Source: Crotophaga sulcirostris
Lineage: Eukaryota > Chordata > Aves > Cuculiformes > Crotophagidae
Direction of reading: 5' to 3'
Length of the DNA stretch: 64,000 nucleotides
Assembly: GCA_013397455.1 (NCBI GenBank)
Contig: VYZB01000295.1
Span: 1,029,700 to 1,093,699 of the forward strand
Each line of letters starts with the position of its first letter. Position 1 is the stretch's first letter. The translations under genes and the position numbers were made by a program. Under the pieces are notes generated by a model that was not told the DNA's origin, did not search any database, and saw nothing but the letters and a program-made list of their open reading frames with translations. Shown one piece after another: positions 47,049-58,765 of this stretch.

Positions 47049-47862
47049 AGTGGTGGTTTTCAGGGCTGGCAAGGAGCGTCCTGGGGAGAGATGCTTCACA
47101 TCCTTGCACTTTCTGCTGGGTTCTCTCTGACATCACCCCGCCCGCACTGCTCTCAGTAGTTTTGTGGACGTGCCCAGGGAGCCACGCGTGCTCTCCATCG
47201 CAGTCGCTACAAGGGAAGAAGGAGAAAACCACTAAAACCACTCCAGGCAGGAGAACATCTCTCTGGGCAGGAGAAGCCCAAGCTCCAAGGTAATCAGCCA
47301 AAGGGATGGGGAGAGGTGGTGGAGAGAGAACCAGTGGGGTAAAATAACCGCATGGGATGGGGAACGGTGGGGTGGGCTGGGATGGAGACATCCAGGAGGG
47401 CAAGGAGATGGAGGTGACCCGTCTGCCAAGCCAGACAACTGGAGGGGAAATGGGAAGGAGAAATGTAGGAGCACCTTTGATTTCTGCTTTGTGTCAGTGC
47501 AGCTCCAGGATTACTTTCCCTGAAGCATCCAGAGCTGCTTTCCCTGTCCGGCTGCTCTAGCCGGCAGCTCCTGGCAGATCTCTGCTGGTTAACCCTTTCA
47601 TAGCCACATTCCCCGTTTTCTCCGTATGGAAGCTCTGCTGTGTCTGTCACAGGTCAATGTTCATTCTTGGAAGTCACAGCATCCTTTGAGTCAGCGGTGC
47701 ATCACTACAGGGTTGTGGAAGAGGACTTAGACTCTGGGGATTGGGTTCTTCTGCTCAGAGATACAACCAAAACGTATTTCTCTTCCCTTCAGGGCTGACG
47801 GTCTCATCTGTGTTTGACTCTAAGGTGTGGAGAAGCAGCATCAGCTGCAGGAGAGGTGTAGC

Positions 47863-48954
47863 ATGGCTCACAGTCAGTTGCCCAATGACTCCTGGCAGAA
47901 CAGCTCAGCCCCTCTCTTCACCGGCCTGGACCTCCTCCTAGAGCTGAAGCCCCTCTTCATCCCACTGTACGCCACGTTGGTGGCGGTGGCGTGCACAGGG
48001 AACCTCTTCCTCATCCTCCTCATCGCTCTCACCAAGAAGCTGCACTGCACCACCAATTTCCTCATTGGGAACCTGGCGGCGGCTGACTTCATCATGTGCC
48101 TCGCCTGCGTCCCCCTCACCGTCTCCTACGCCTTCGAGGTGCGGGGCTGGCTCTTCGGGATGTTCATGTGCTACTTTGTCACCTTGATGCAGGCCGCCAC
48201 CGTCTTCGTCTCAGTGCTGTCCCTCACTGCCATTGCCATTGATCGCTATGTCGTGGTGGCGTACCCTATCCGCAGGAGGATAAGCCGCAGGTCCTGCATC
48301 TGCCTTGTCGCCTGCATTTGGTTGCTCTCCCTCATGGCCTCTGTTCCGACGTCACTGCACACCCACTACTTGGACCTCAATGTCATCGGCCACGACATGA
48401 TCATCTGCGAAGAGTTTTGGAAGCACGAAGAGAGAGAGCGGCTGCTGTACTCGTGCTTGATGCTCCTCTTGTCCTACATGCTCCCACTTTTGGCCGTATC
48501 AGCCTCCTTCTGTGCCATCACCTACCACCTGCGGAGAAGGAACATCCCAGGTGTTGCCTATCCCTGCCAGGATAAATGGACCAAGACAAAGCAGAAGACC
48601 TTCCGGGTGCTGACCATTTCAGTAGTGTGCTTTGCTATCTGCTGGCTGCCCCTCCAGGTGGTGAACTTCATCAGAGACATCGACGAGGAGTTCACCATCC
48701 TGGACAAGCGGTATGTCAACGTTATCCAGGTCTCGTGTCACCTGATTGCCATGAGCTCTGCCTGCTACAACCCCTTCATCTACGCCTCCCTCCACGACAA
48801 GTTCTGGTTCCACCTCAGCAGCTACTTCTACTGCAAGAAGAAGAGCTCCAGTGTTATGTCCTGCAAAGCTTCTCGGTTCAATACCTGCTCAACCTTGGCA
48901 GATGCTCCTACCGGGGTCTCAGATAAGATAGCTTTGCAAACCAGACTGTCTTAA
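47863..48954 (+). CDS. PRLHR2: Prolactin-releasing-peptide (RFamide) receptor-like GPCR
   Basis: Single coding exon of 363 residues from ATG 47863 to TAA 48952-48954. Seven membrane segments are visible. Class A landmarks: GN at 46-47 (TM1), LAAAD 71-75 (TM2), C103 and C181 for the extracellular disulphide, DRY 127-129, CWLP 259-262 (TM6), NPFIY 302-306 (TM7). Sequons at N8 and N13. The blocks TNFLIGNLA, CVPLTVSYAFE.RGW.FG, RYVVVAYPIRRRIS, ICEEFW and AMSSACYNPFIYA match the PRLHR/GPR10 family closely. These receptors bind PrRP or the related C-RFa peptide and signal through G proteins at the plasma membrane. It is not the mammalian PRLHR orthologue by locus; I infer the second receptor kept in birds and fish. 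An acceptor (ttcccttcag, 47792) suggests an upstream non-coding exon. The upstream in-frame GTG at 47827 is not a plausible start. Confidence 0.88.
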   Translation: MAHSQLPNDSWQNSSAPLFTGLDLLLELKPLFIPLYATLVAVACTGNLFLILLIALTKKLHCTTNFLIGNLAAADFIMCLACVPLTVSYAFEVRGWLFGMFMCYFVTLMQAATVFVSVLSLTAIAIDRYVVVAYPIRRRISRRSCICLVACIWLLSLMASVPTSLHTHYLDLNVIGHDMIICEEFWKHEERERLLYSCLMLLLSYMLPLLAVSASFCAITYHLRRRNIPGVAYPCQDKWTKTKQKTFRVLTISVVCFAICWLPLQVVNFIRDIDEEFTILDKRYVNVIQVSCHLIAMSSACYNPFIYASLHDKFWFHLSSYFYCKKKSSSVMSCKASRFNTCSTLADAPTGVSDKIALQTRLS

Positions 48955-49580
48955 CTGAAGGACCCCAAGCAATCAGTTTTGCTTTTGGACCTGGTGTGCA
49001 CTTTCCTTTAGATTGGACGTAAGAGCTGGTGGCACATTGCTGTTCCCAGAAGAAGTCTCTTCTGCCTGACAAGGGTACAAACTGATGTTTTTTGTGTCCT
49101 TGAGGAGCAGCTCTAGGATGTCTTGTTCTTTGGGGAGAACAAACCAATGCAAGAACAGACTCTGCAGCCATCGAAGGAAGAGCAACTTGGAGCAGGACAT
49201 CCCTGCGGTCCCACGTGCAGATGCCCTGGAGCAGTGGTAGGTGTTTCCACCTGATCCAATTGTTGGAAAGACGTGAGCATCAATGAAACAGTTGTGTAGC
49301 TCATTGAAATGGAACAATGGATGACTATCCAGATTAATCACCAGACACACAATTAGTTGGATGTCATTCTCTATAAACCTCAGTTCTCAGAAAAGCCTCT
49401 GCGTGGCCACAGTCTGCCTCCTTGCTCCATGTGATGAGGAGAAATGCCTGACCCCCATCCCTGCAAGGGGTCATGCAGCAGGCGCCGTGTGCTAGGTGGT
49501 GGGGTCGGAAAATAGGGGCTGCTAGGACCAGCAAGTTTCTCATTATTCTTTTACAGCCCTTATCTCACATGACATTTGTG

Positions 49581-49887
49581 TATGGGGTGTACACCCTATA
49601 TCTCACCTCCTGGCTGGTTATAGGGTGTACACCCTATATCTCACCACTTGGCTGGTTATGGGGTGTACACCTTACATCTCAACTCCTGGCTGGTTATGGG
49701 GTATACACCTTACATCTCACCACTTGGCTGGTCATGGGGTGTACACCCTATCCCTCACCTCCTGCCTGGTTATGGGGTGTACACACTATATCTCACACCA
49801 CAGCTGGTTATGGGGTGTACACCACATATCTCACCTCCTGACTGGTTATGGGATGTAGACCCTACATCTCGTCCCACGGTTGGGTAC
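49581..49887. repeat. Minisatellite, 38-bp unit with a 12-bp palindrome
   Basis: About eight copies of a 38-bp unit reading 'ggctggttatggggtgtaca' then 'ccctatatctcacctcct'. The best copies contain GGGTGTACACCC, a perfect palindrome. The period is not a multiple of three, so the long open frames across it are artefacts. It starts 627 bases past the receptor stop codon. Confidence 0.93.
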
Positions 49888-51761
49888 ACCAGGCAGCCGG
49901 CACTGTATTTGATGCACAGACACCTCCCCGCAGTTCATTCGAAGGCCAGTCAGCTTCTAAACAAGACAAGCAAACACACTTTGGGCGCGTTTAAAGAACT
50001 CTTCGGAGAGTGTACGTCTTCATTTTGTAGGATAAAGATTGTTCCTAAGCAACAGATGGCACTTTCTGCCTCGGGAAGAACACCGGCTCTCGCAGGTAGC
50101 GGTTAAATTGCTGTGTGTTTTTTCCTTTTAAATTGCGGTTTGTTGGTGAAAGGACAATATACATTCAGAAATGGACATTCTTCAGTTGGAGACAGTGCGG
50201 CAGCACGTGGCTGCCAAAAGCAGAGGGTTTGTTTTGAATGGGGGCGACTTTTGTAACCTGCTGGACTTGCTGAAGAAGCCACCTCTGTAACCAGACTGGT
50301 CCCAGCTTCTCATGCGGCCAAACAAGGCAGATATAGCTGGGCACATCAGCGAAATCAACAAATTCTTCATAGCCAAGTAGGACTCAAGAAGACTGGGAGC
50401 CCAGAAAGATCCCAAGTGATGTGTTTGCTGGGGAAGATGTCTCAATCTCTGCTCTTGGCGTAGTTTAAGATTGTATATATCCATATTCAAGCTCCTTGTG
50501 TGGAGGTGGGAAATCCTGCTCTAACCCAGAAACTGTAAGATAATGGGTGGGTTTGCATGTCAGACACTGCTTGGCATCTCCTGCATCTGTGGCACATCAG
50601 TCAGGTCCATGCAAGCAGCACACTGAGAAGGCAGTGTCTCCTTGCACCTAAAGTCTCAGCGTCACAACAGCCTCTGGCCAGCCAAGGCCATGCCTTTGGT
50701 TCACCATCTGCTGCTGTGCTCCATGGGGCTGAGCCATTTATCTCCCACTGCTCTTCATGCGTGGGGACAGGACTTTAAAGCCTGAGTGGCATGTCCTCAC
50801 CGCTGCATTAAGGCTATCCATGGAGCTGGCCATTACTCATGCTTTCAGAGAGCAGCTTGGCACCCTCTGGGGCAGAGGCAGATGGATGGACCTCAAGAGG
50901 ATCCCTAATCTACTCTTGTTATGCCCAGGCATGAGCTGCTGCCCACTCACCTTCCTGCTGAGACATTTGTGGTGGTCCTAGAAGGACCATGTTATCTCCT
51001 GTGGTGCAACCAGCAGAGATGGGGGGGCATTAAATGCAAAGTCACGTGGATGTTTGTGACCGCCCTTGCATACCTGCAAAGCAATTTAACTCTTGTTTGC
51101 TTCTCGCAGCTTTCTCATGGCCACACAGGGTCGTGTTGGGGGCAGAGGCTGGATCGCTTGTTCTGGAGGAGCAAAGCACACCAGGAGGTGCACTGCTTGT
51201 CATTCCCTCTAATAAAGGCTTCAAAAGCTCAGGCTGTGTGTTGGTGTTGATTCAAATCCAACAAAAATATGTGATTCTTGACTGCAGCTTAACCACGTCC
51301 CAGGAAACCTACCAATTTGGGCATGTTTATCTCTGTCACTTGTGGTGGCAGATCCTTAGGGGTCAGGCTGGGATCAGGGCTTGAGAGATGAGGTTTTGGG
51401 CGAATTCTGCCACGAAACAGCTCTGCCTGGAAAGAAAAAGATTGAGCGTGCTTTTCTTTTTAACAAGGTAATGACTCAAGATTTGGCTTCATTTACTTTG
51501 ATTTGATAAATAAAAATGTCTATCTGCAATGGCTCTGCAGGGCAAGGGCAGCCTCTGAGCTGCTGCCTTCTTGCTGCTCATCGAGTCCTGCCCTGGCTGA
51601 AGGCTTGGATCCAGGAGCACACGACCATAATACCATTATGAGTTATCGTGTAGCATTCGTAGTCTCTTCTGCCAGCAGCGCTGGGCGTTGCTCCCTCATC
51701 TGAACCAGCAAAACCCAAAGCCAAAGGGTTTCTGCACTCTGCCCCCAAGTAACAAGCGAGT
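49888..51761. other. Unique sequence downstream of the receptor gene
   Basis: No exon, RNA gene or repeat recognised; it may include the receptor 3' UTR. Confidence 0.45.
51211..51216 (+). promoter_or_regulatory. Possible poly(A) signal of the receptor gene
   Basis: AATAAA followed within 30 bases by a GT-rich stretch (ctgtgtgttggtgttgattc). If used, the receptor mRNA has a 2.2-kb 3' UTR that includes the 38-bp minisatellite. Another AATAAA is at 51509-51514. Confidence 0.4.
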
Positions 51762-51985
51762 GGATGAAACAGCCTCAAGTTGCACCATGGGAGGTTCAGA
51801 TTGGCTATTAGGAAAAATTTCCTTACCAAAAGAGTGTTGAAGCACTAGCAGAACCTGCCCAGGACAGTGGCGGAGTCTTCATCCCCAGAGAGATTCAAAG
51901 AATGTGTAGGCATGGCCCTTTGGGTCATGATTTAGCAGGCATGGGGTTAGAGTTTTTTTCCAACTTCAATGATTCTATGACTCTT
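51762..51985 (+). mobile_element. CR1 LINE, second subfamily
   Basis: From 'gaaacagcctcaagttgcac' to 'caatgattctatgactcttt'. Confidence 0.9.
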
Positions 51986-53047
51986 TAGATGAAGCTCAGG
52001 GCATTTACGAAGCAGGCACAGCCAGTTGAACCCTGATGGCTTCTATTTCAGCCTTATTTTGGCCTTGGGTATTGCTCCACTACACTTGTAGTGCTCCACA
52101 AGCCACCTGCAGATGGAAGGGAAAGTTGGGATGTCCTGATTTCCCCCTGGGTTTTATCATCATACCCCACTTAGGCTCCTCCTGCTGCAGTTCCTGCCAA
52201 GGGCTGAATTTCCAAAAGCTGCTGGTTTAACCTCACAGCCCTGACTTGCAAAAATGGGATGAATGACACCAGCATCCACCGAGAAGCGAGAAGGAAAAGG
52301 CACAACGCCAAGTCTTGGGGTGTATTCTCCTGCAATAAGGTTGCTCATTAGTGAGATAAAAACTAAACCAATAGCGAAATGTCTGCAGGCAGCACTGAAA
52401 CCTAGCAAAGAAAATGGTAAATTTAAAAACCATTTTTTAATGCTGATATACACAAGCTGGAGCTTTTCAGAATTGAACTTCGAGGGCTTCTTATTCAATA
52501 TGCAAATATCAGACAGATTCACTGCAGTCAGCATTGCTCTCAACTCTCTGCTGCTCAAGAGAAGCTCTGACTGTCTAAGGATGGGAACCATCATCCCATT
52601 TTCCCCAGGCAAAATTATGCTTTTTCTCCATTTAGTATTTTGATGGAGGCCCTGGGAAGGCACAGAATTACCTGGAGGTACTAAAAGCATTTCTGCCTCT
52701 TGCGGCTTCAGCAGGAAAGTGGACCTGAGTGATAAATTCCCCCTAATCTGGGGCTAAGTGCTGGCAAAGGCACCCTGCCTGCCAAAACCTGGTTGGAATT
52801 GCTCAACTGAGGGCTGGACATGGCCAGCATCAGCAGCACTGAGCAGCTCCTGCTTGATATGATAATTCCTACCTTTAATTAGCTGGGAAAAGTGAGAAGC
52901 AAAGGTGATTAAGTCACCCAGTCCCTTTCAGTCCTGCCAGGCTTGCATTTCCCAAACGAGCTTCAATCGTGCTGGTAAACCAGAGGAAGTCTCCAACAAG
53001 GGTGAATCAGGTTGGAATCAGCAAAGTGCTCATGATTGCTTCTTTAA
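51986..53047. other. Unique non-coding stretch
   Basis: About 1 kb with no recognisable gene or repeat. Confidence 0.45.
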
Positions 53048-53295
53048 CATAGGGTGAGAGGAAATGGCCTCAAGTTGCACCAGGGGAGGTTCAGATTAGA
53101 CATCACGAAAAATGTCTTCAGCAAGAAGGTTCAGCAGCACTGGCAGAGGCTGCCCAATGCAGTGGTGGAGTTACCATCCCTGGAGGGGTTTAAAAGCCAG
53201 GCAGATGAGATGCTCAGGGATCTGATTTAGTAGTGGACGGAACAGTTGGATCCTATGATCTCAAAGATCTTTTCCAACCAAGTGATTCTATGACA
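53048..53295 (+). mobile_element. CR1 LINE, second subfamily
   Basis: From 'gggtgagaggaaatggcctc' to 'ccaagtgattctatgacatt'. Confidence 0.9.
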
Positions 53296-53799
53296 TTTCA
53301 AACAAAATGGATTCCTGTTCTGAGATTTCAAATCACTGAAGCCATATCATGGAGATGAGGTCTCCTGCTCTGATTTAAGCCCTGTGGGCAGCATGTCCCT
53401 GTGAGAGAGACCAGTAGGAGGACAGACAGACAGATGGATTATCCACTGAGCTCACGTTCTCCAGACGGTTTCTGCCTCTCTGCAAAGCTGAGCCTTCAGG
53501 CACACAGCAATCACGATTTCCAGAGTGCAACTGCTGCCTCTGAATCAATAACAAAAATAAAGCCCAAAGAGATCAGTTTTTTATTGTTATTAAAAAAATT
53601 GCCTGTTCCAGTTGTATTCTGCAGCCAACGTCAAACAGCACCAACGGGAATTCAAAAGAGCCTTTTCATCTTCTGTTTTCTGAACCCTGTTTTAAACAAT
53701 GATGGAGTTCCTTGCATCTATATTCATCCATTGTGTGGCTCATTTTAATTGACCACATGGACTTAAAGTTTTCCAATACACAAGGCAAAATCATGCTCA

Positions 53800-54085
53800 A
53801 AGCCAGAGGGCTGGAGCACCTCTGCTATGAGGACAGGCTGAAAGAGTTGGGGATGCTCAGCCTGGAGATGAGAAGGCTCTCGGGACACCTTAGAGCAGCC
53901 CCCCAGTACTGAAAGGGGCTCCAGGAAAGCTTGGGAGGGGCTCTTGGTCAGGCAGTGCAGGGATAGGATGAGGGGAATGGTTTTCAGATGCAAGAGGGGA
54001 GATGGAGATGAGATCTTAGGGAGAAATGTTTTGCTGTGAGGGTGGGGAGGCCCTGGCACAGGTTTCCCAGCGAAGTCATGGCTGC
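53800..54085 (+). mobile_element. CR1 fragment, first subfamily, 3' end missing
   Basis: Runs from 'agagggctggagcacctctg' to 'agcgaagtcatggctgccac', then stops without the usual 3' tail where the next CR1 begins. Confidence 0.9.
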
Positions 54086-54099
54086 CACCAGATCTCCCT

Positions 54100-54364
54100 A
54101 GAAAAGATTTTCTCAAGTAACAAGTGATAGGATGAGAAGAAATGGCCTCAAGTTGCACCAGGGAAGATTTAGATTGGATATTAAATATTTCTTTACTGAA
54201 ACAGTGGTGAATCATTGGAAGATGCTGCCCAGATAGTGGAGGGGTTCAAAAACCATGCAGAAGTGGTGCTTTGGGCCATGGTTTTGTAGCCATGGTGGGG
54301 TTAGGCTGATGGTTGGACTGGATGAGCTGAGAGGTCTTTTCCAATCTCAATGAATCTATGATCA
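54100..54364 (+). mobile_element. CR1 LINE, second subfamily, joined to the previous copy
   Basis: From 'ttttctcaagtaacaagtga' to 'tcaatgaatctatgatcatg'. Same orientation as the copy before it; together they look like a recombination chimera. Confidence 0.88.
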
Positions 54365-55451
54365 TGAAGTATGTAAAAACCTGTCTGTAATATGTTGGGA
54401 GAGATCTACATAACTGTGAAGGTTTCACTCCAAGGAATACATGTTGAAGGCCCCATGCCACCAGCGTTGAAATGTCTTGGGTGCCATAGAGAACAATTCA
54501 TAAATCAAAAATATTGTCCTCAGTGGACAAGGGGATCATCTTGTACTTCATCCTGACAGTTCAAAAAGGATAAACCTCAGCACCAGGAATAACCGAGACA
54601 CACACAATCGAGAACTGATTGGACATCTGCAACATATAAAGACCCCCCAACCTGGAGGTCTTCATCGGTCTTCCAAAATCAACTGATAAAGCATTTAAGC
54701 AGGACGCAAATGGCAGAGAGCACTGCTTACAAAGCTCAAGACACTCATGCTAATTAAAACCTCTTTATCTGTTGAACTTCTGGCTAATTTAGTACCTCTT
54801 CAGCTCCTGGCAACAGGCTGTCAGAGGCTGTTTGAGGGTTGTTGCTGAGACCAAAAGTAGTACCAAGCTGGCAGAAGCCCTGGAATATCACCCATATTCC
54901 AACTGACTACAGAGTTTGAGAGGAGGAACCGTGCTTGGGCAGAACATTTGTCAAAAGTCTTAATAACAGAGGATGGTTCAACAAAATGATTCCTTTTACA
55001 CCCACTGGGTTCTGGTAGCAAAAGCTGATGGTGACTTCTTAAAGGAAGCTCTGCAAAATCAGCCCTCAAACATGTTTTTATCACCCATTTATCTAATTTA
55101 CTCTCAATAAGCAAACAAATTAGCCTCTTCTTGATATATGTGGTTTCTTTGAATTACAGGCTGTGGCTACTGGGTTTCTGGAAAGGCTTCAAATTCATTC
55201 TCAGAAGATCCTTGGGTTTTAACTCACCCTTGCTTTGCCCATTTACTGCAGGTAATTTAGGGAGATGAGAAAACCATCTCAATGGGCATCCTGGGGGTGG
55301 GGATTCGGATTTGCTTTCGTGGGGCTCAATAATTGCAGATTCTAGTCTAGCTTGGAAACATGGAAGAGGAAACCTCGTACTCTTTGTAGAGCGGTTCTCC
55401 AGGATTCTCTGTTATTCTATGTTACCACTGGAAGATGGCAATATAATTCTC
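54365..55451. other. Unique non-coding stretch
   Basis: About 1.1 kb without recognisable genes or repeats. Confidence 0.45.
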
Positions 55452-55702
55452 ATAATGGCCTCAAGTTGCACCAGGGGAGGTTTAGATTGGATATTAGGAA
55501 ACATTTTCTTACTGAAAGAGCGGTGAAGCACTGGCAGAAGCTGCCCAGGGAAACAGTGGAGTCACCATCCCTGGAGAGGTTCAAAGAGTGTACAGATGTG
55601 GCAAGTGGGGTTTAGCAGGCACAGTGGGGTTCGTCTAACGGTTGGACTGGATGAGCTTAGAGGTCTTTCGCAACCTCAGTGATTCCATGATTTTATGATT
55701 GA
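55452..55702 (+). mobile_element. CR1 LINE, second subfamily
   Basis: From 'cataatggcctcaagttgca' to 'gattccatgattttatgatt'. Confidence 0.9.
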
Positions 55703-57377
55703 TATATGTATTTTTAAAATGGATCATTTCAGATGATGGGAATGAAGGGGTGTTGGGTCTCCTCTTTCCAAGCCACTCACCTCAATGCATGAGCACCTCT
55801 GAGCCAGAGGGGAAAAAAAACGCCAAGAGCAGTTATTTAGGGCAATTTAAGGGGTTTTAATTAAGGGTGAAATAATAGAGCTTGTGATGGGAGGAAATTA
55901 AGAGAAAGAATCGACGCTGGATAACAGTGATTTCCTGTGCTGTTGGTTCAAGGAGGACTAATAACCCAAGGCAAAGAGTGAAAACTCATCCTTTGAGCTC
56001 ATTTAACATTAAGTGGGAGAAAATAGGACCTACAATCTCCTTTCACGTTTTCTTTCCAGATGGGTAACACTTAAAGAGGGAGAAATCTACCCTCTCCAGG
56101 GCATGGGATAAGAAAATAAGAGCTGATCCTGGACTGAATTCCTTATTTAAGCCTTTATATTGCAAATGCTCAGACTCTTTGGTTTGTCTTTGTTGCATCT
56201 TTAGCCAAAGGTCAAAAAGATTTGGGTTTGGCTCTTGTTTGCCATGCGACTAAGCCAGAGCAGAGTCTGCCTTATAGAGCCCCAGGCAGGGTTAAATACT
56301 GCACAAACTCTGCCTTGAGCTGTTAGGAAAAGTGGATAACTTCCTTAAGAGTAATGCGAGTAGTGCCAGCAGGGTTCTACCATAGCCCTCCAAAGGGAAA
56401 AGCTTAGGGACAACCTTACAGAAGGATTTGACAGAAGCAAGGGCCCAGGCCATTGAGCCTTAGGCTGTTCAGACATCTCTAGTTCTAAGAGGAAGTTAAT
56501 ATGATTTATTATGCTGCTGTTCTTCAGAAAGCACTTGAGAAATTATAATTTCAAAGAGCTTACCTATACATGAGGTATTATTACCACTATTTGATTACCA
56601 TTCTGGTTTCTCCCACAGCCGCAAATGATGAAATTCTTTGACTTGCCTCCCCGAATAAATTGAGACGCTGCATTATCTATAAATGTACATGAAGGACCTC
56701 AGATTTTTTTCATCTGTACTGAATCGCCTCTTGGAAATTTCCTCCTTTGTCTTCCAATCAGGTGCAGCAAACAAAATTAGCTTGGTAATTTTCCACTGGT
56801 TTTAGCCCCCTCTTTGCTATGTTTGTCCTGTCTTGATGTCATCAGTGATGAAGGCGATTGCAGTTGACAAAGGAGCCAATAAATGAGAACCTCCTCTGCT
56901 CAGTGAGCATCATCAGACAAATCTTGTTTGTGGAGGAACTTGGCTGGAAAATGCTTGGGAAATGTTGATTTATTTTACTTTATTATTGTTTCCTGGTTTA
57001 TTAAGAACAATATAATGACTCAAGCTGGGAATCCTTTCATTTCTGATTTCCTGGACAGGTCTTACAAAATAGCATTCATGTTTCTCTGTAATCAGAGATT
57101 TCAAGGGCCAAATAAAAGTGCGCCCATCTCTGTCTTCTCAGGTCTTGGTTTGAGCCAAAGACATAGATTTGCAACACAGACATGAGTAAAATAGCCAGAT
57201 TTTCACTTCTTTTGGCTAAATACACAGCTACTACAGCTCAGGCCTCCAGTAAGGATTATTTTCCTGGCTTGTCTGCCCAGTCGCCTTTCTGAGGGGGCTC
57301 TTATTTATTCACAAACGTAACCATTTTGAAATAAAAAAATGATCGCTAAGATGAGGAGCAGAAGGGAAATATAGATA
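55703..57377. other. Unique A/T-rich non-coding stretch
   Basis: 1.7 kb free of CR1, the longest repeat-free part of the last 15 kb. No exon seen. Such gaps in CR1 coverage can hold regulatory DNA, but nothing here proves it. Confidence 0.4.
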
Positions 57378-57822
57378 GACTTCTATGGAGAGGTTATGGC
57401 ACAGTCAGAGGTAACAAATGATGTGGGGATTAAGAAACATGGGAGCAAGTCCAGAGGGCAGAGAGGCCTGGAGAAAAGGAGTCTGAGGGGAGACCTCATC
57501 ACTGTCTACAACTCCCTGAAAGGAGGTTGTGATGAGGTGGGTGCTGGGCTCTTCTCCCAAGTAACAAGTGATAGGATGAGAGGAAACAGCCTCAAGTTGC
57601 ACCAGGGGAGGTTTGGATTGGATATCAGGAACAATGTCCTTACCAAAAGAGTGGTGAAGCACTGGCAGAGGCTGCCCAGGGCAGTGGTGGAGTCTCCATC
57701 CCGGGAGGAGTTCAAAAAATGGGTAGATGCAGCACTTTGGGACACAGTTTAGTAGGCACGGTGGAGTTGAGCTGATGGTTGGACTGGATAAGCTGAGGGG
57801 TCTTTTCCAACCTTAATGATTA
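57378..57822 (+). mobile_element. CR1 LINE, second subfamily, longer copy
   Basis: Plus orientation; includes 'ctggagaaaaggagtctgag' and 'tcactgtctacaactccctg' of ORF2, through the 3' UTR to 'cttttccaaccttaatgatt'. Confidence 0.92.
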
Positions 57823-58589
57823 AAAAACAAATAAAACAACATTATTTGGATGTTTTGAAGCCTGAGTTGAAATATCCACCCTCTCCTTCCCAAGAAGTTT
57901 GGTCCAAAGCCAGTGGCTGCCCAAGCCTGTTCCCAGATAGCCCCACTGATCCTTCTCCATCCTGCCTAAGCTTTCACCACCCATGTCTGATTGCTCAGCT
58001 GTCGTCTTGCATTAAAGACTCTTCTCAGTGCTGAGCTCCAGTTTGACTTTCTTATTAAACACGAGCTCCAAGCACTGCAAAATAAATAGCTCTCCTCCAC
58101 GCTGCAAGGGGAGAGGTGACGGCTCCCTGCCCAGCTGAGCCCCTGAGGAGGTACAGGGCACGCAGCCAGGTTCCCCAACTCTATGCCAGGCAGCAGATTG
58201 AAACACTTTACGGCCACACTCTTTGGTGATGCTCTAAATGCTGTTTGCCTTGGCCTGTTGTCCATTATAGCAGTGGGACACACAGCCAGCTGCGTCCAAA
58301 GACACGGAGTAGGGTTGTAACGCTCCTCTGGATGCCAAAAAAACCAAAGTGATGGGTCAGCTGAAGCAGTAGGTGCAGGTTTTTGAGGGATGGAGTGGTG
58401 CTGGTGAATAGCCATCCACATGCAGACAGACTCAGTTCCCCCTTCTCCTCCACCTCTTCAGCTTGGGCTGAAGCTCAAAGCCCCAGCTGACCCCAAAAGT
58501 GAGGTCACAGCCTCAGGTCCTACCTTCACTTCACCAGCAATGCCAACCAGGACACTTGCTTCTTGGAGTCATTTCTCCCTGTCTAGGTT
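57823..58589. other. Unique non-coding stretch
   Basis: No gene recognised; the minus-strand open frame at 57966-58421 lacks any known domain. Confidence 0.45.
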
Positions 58590-58765
58590 GAAACAGATTG
58601 CCCAGAGAAGTGGTGGCTGCCCCATCCCTGGAGGTGTTCAGGGCCAGGTTGGATGGGGCTTGGAGCCCCCTGATCCAGTGGGAGGTGTCCCTGCCCATGG
58701 CAGGGGATTGGAACTGGATGGGCTTTGGAGTCACTTCCAACCCAAACCATTCTAGGGTCCTGTGA
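58590..58765 (+). mobile_element. CR1 3' end fragment
   Basis: From 'aacagattgcccagagaagt' to 'caaaccattctagggtcctg'. Confidence 0.92.

Noticed and set aside
47827..47862. Upstream start for the receptor at 47827
   Set aside because: The codon is GTG; ATG 47863 starts a normal N-terminus with two sequons.
49473..50106. Open frames with repeated GVYTLYLT-like units
   Set aside because: They arise from the 38-bp minisatellite, whose period is not a multiple of three, so all frames look alike.
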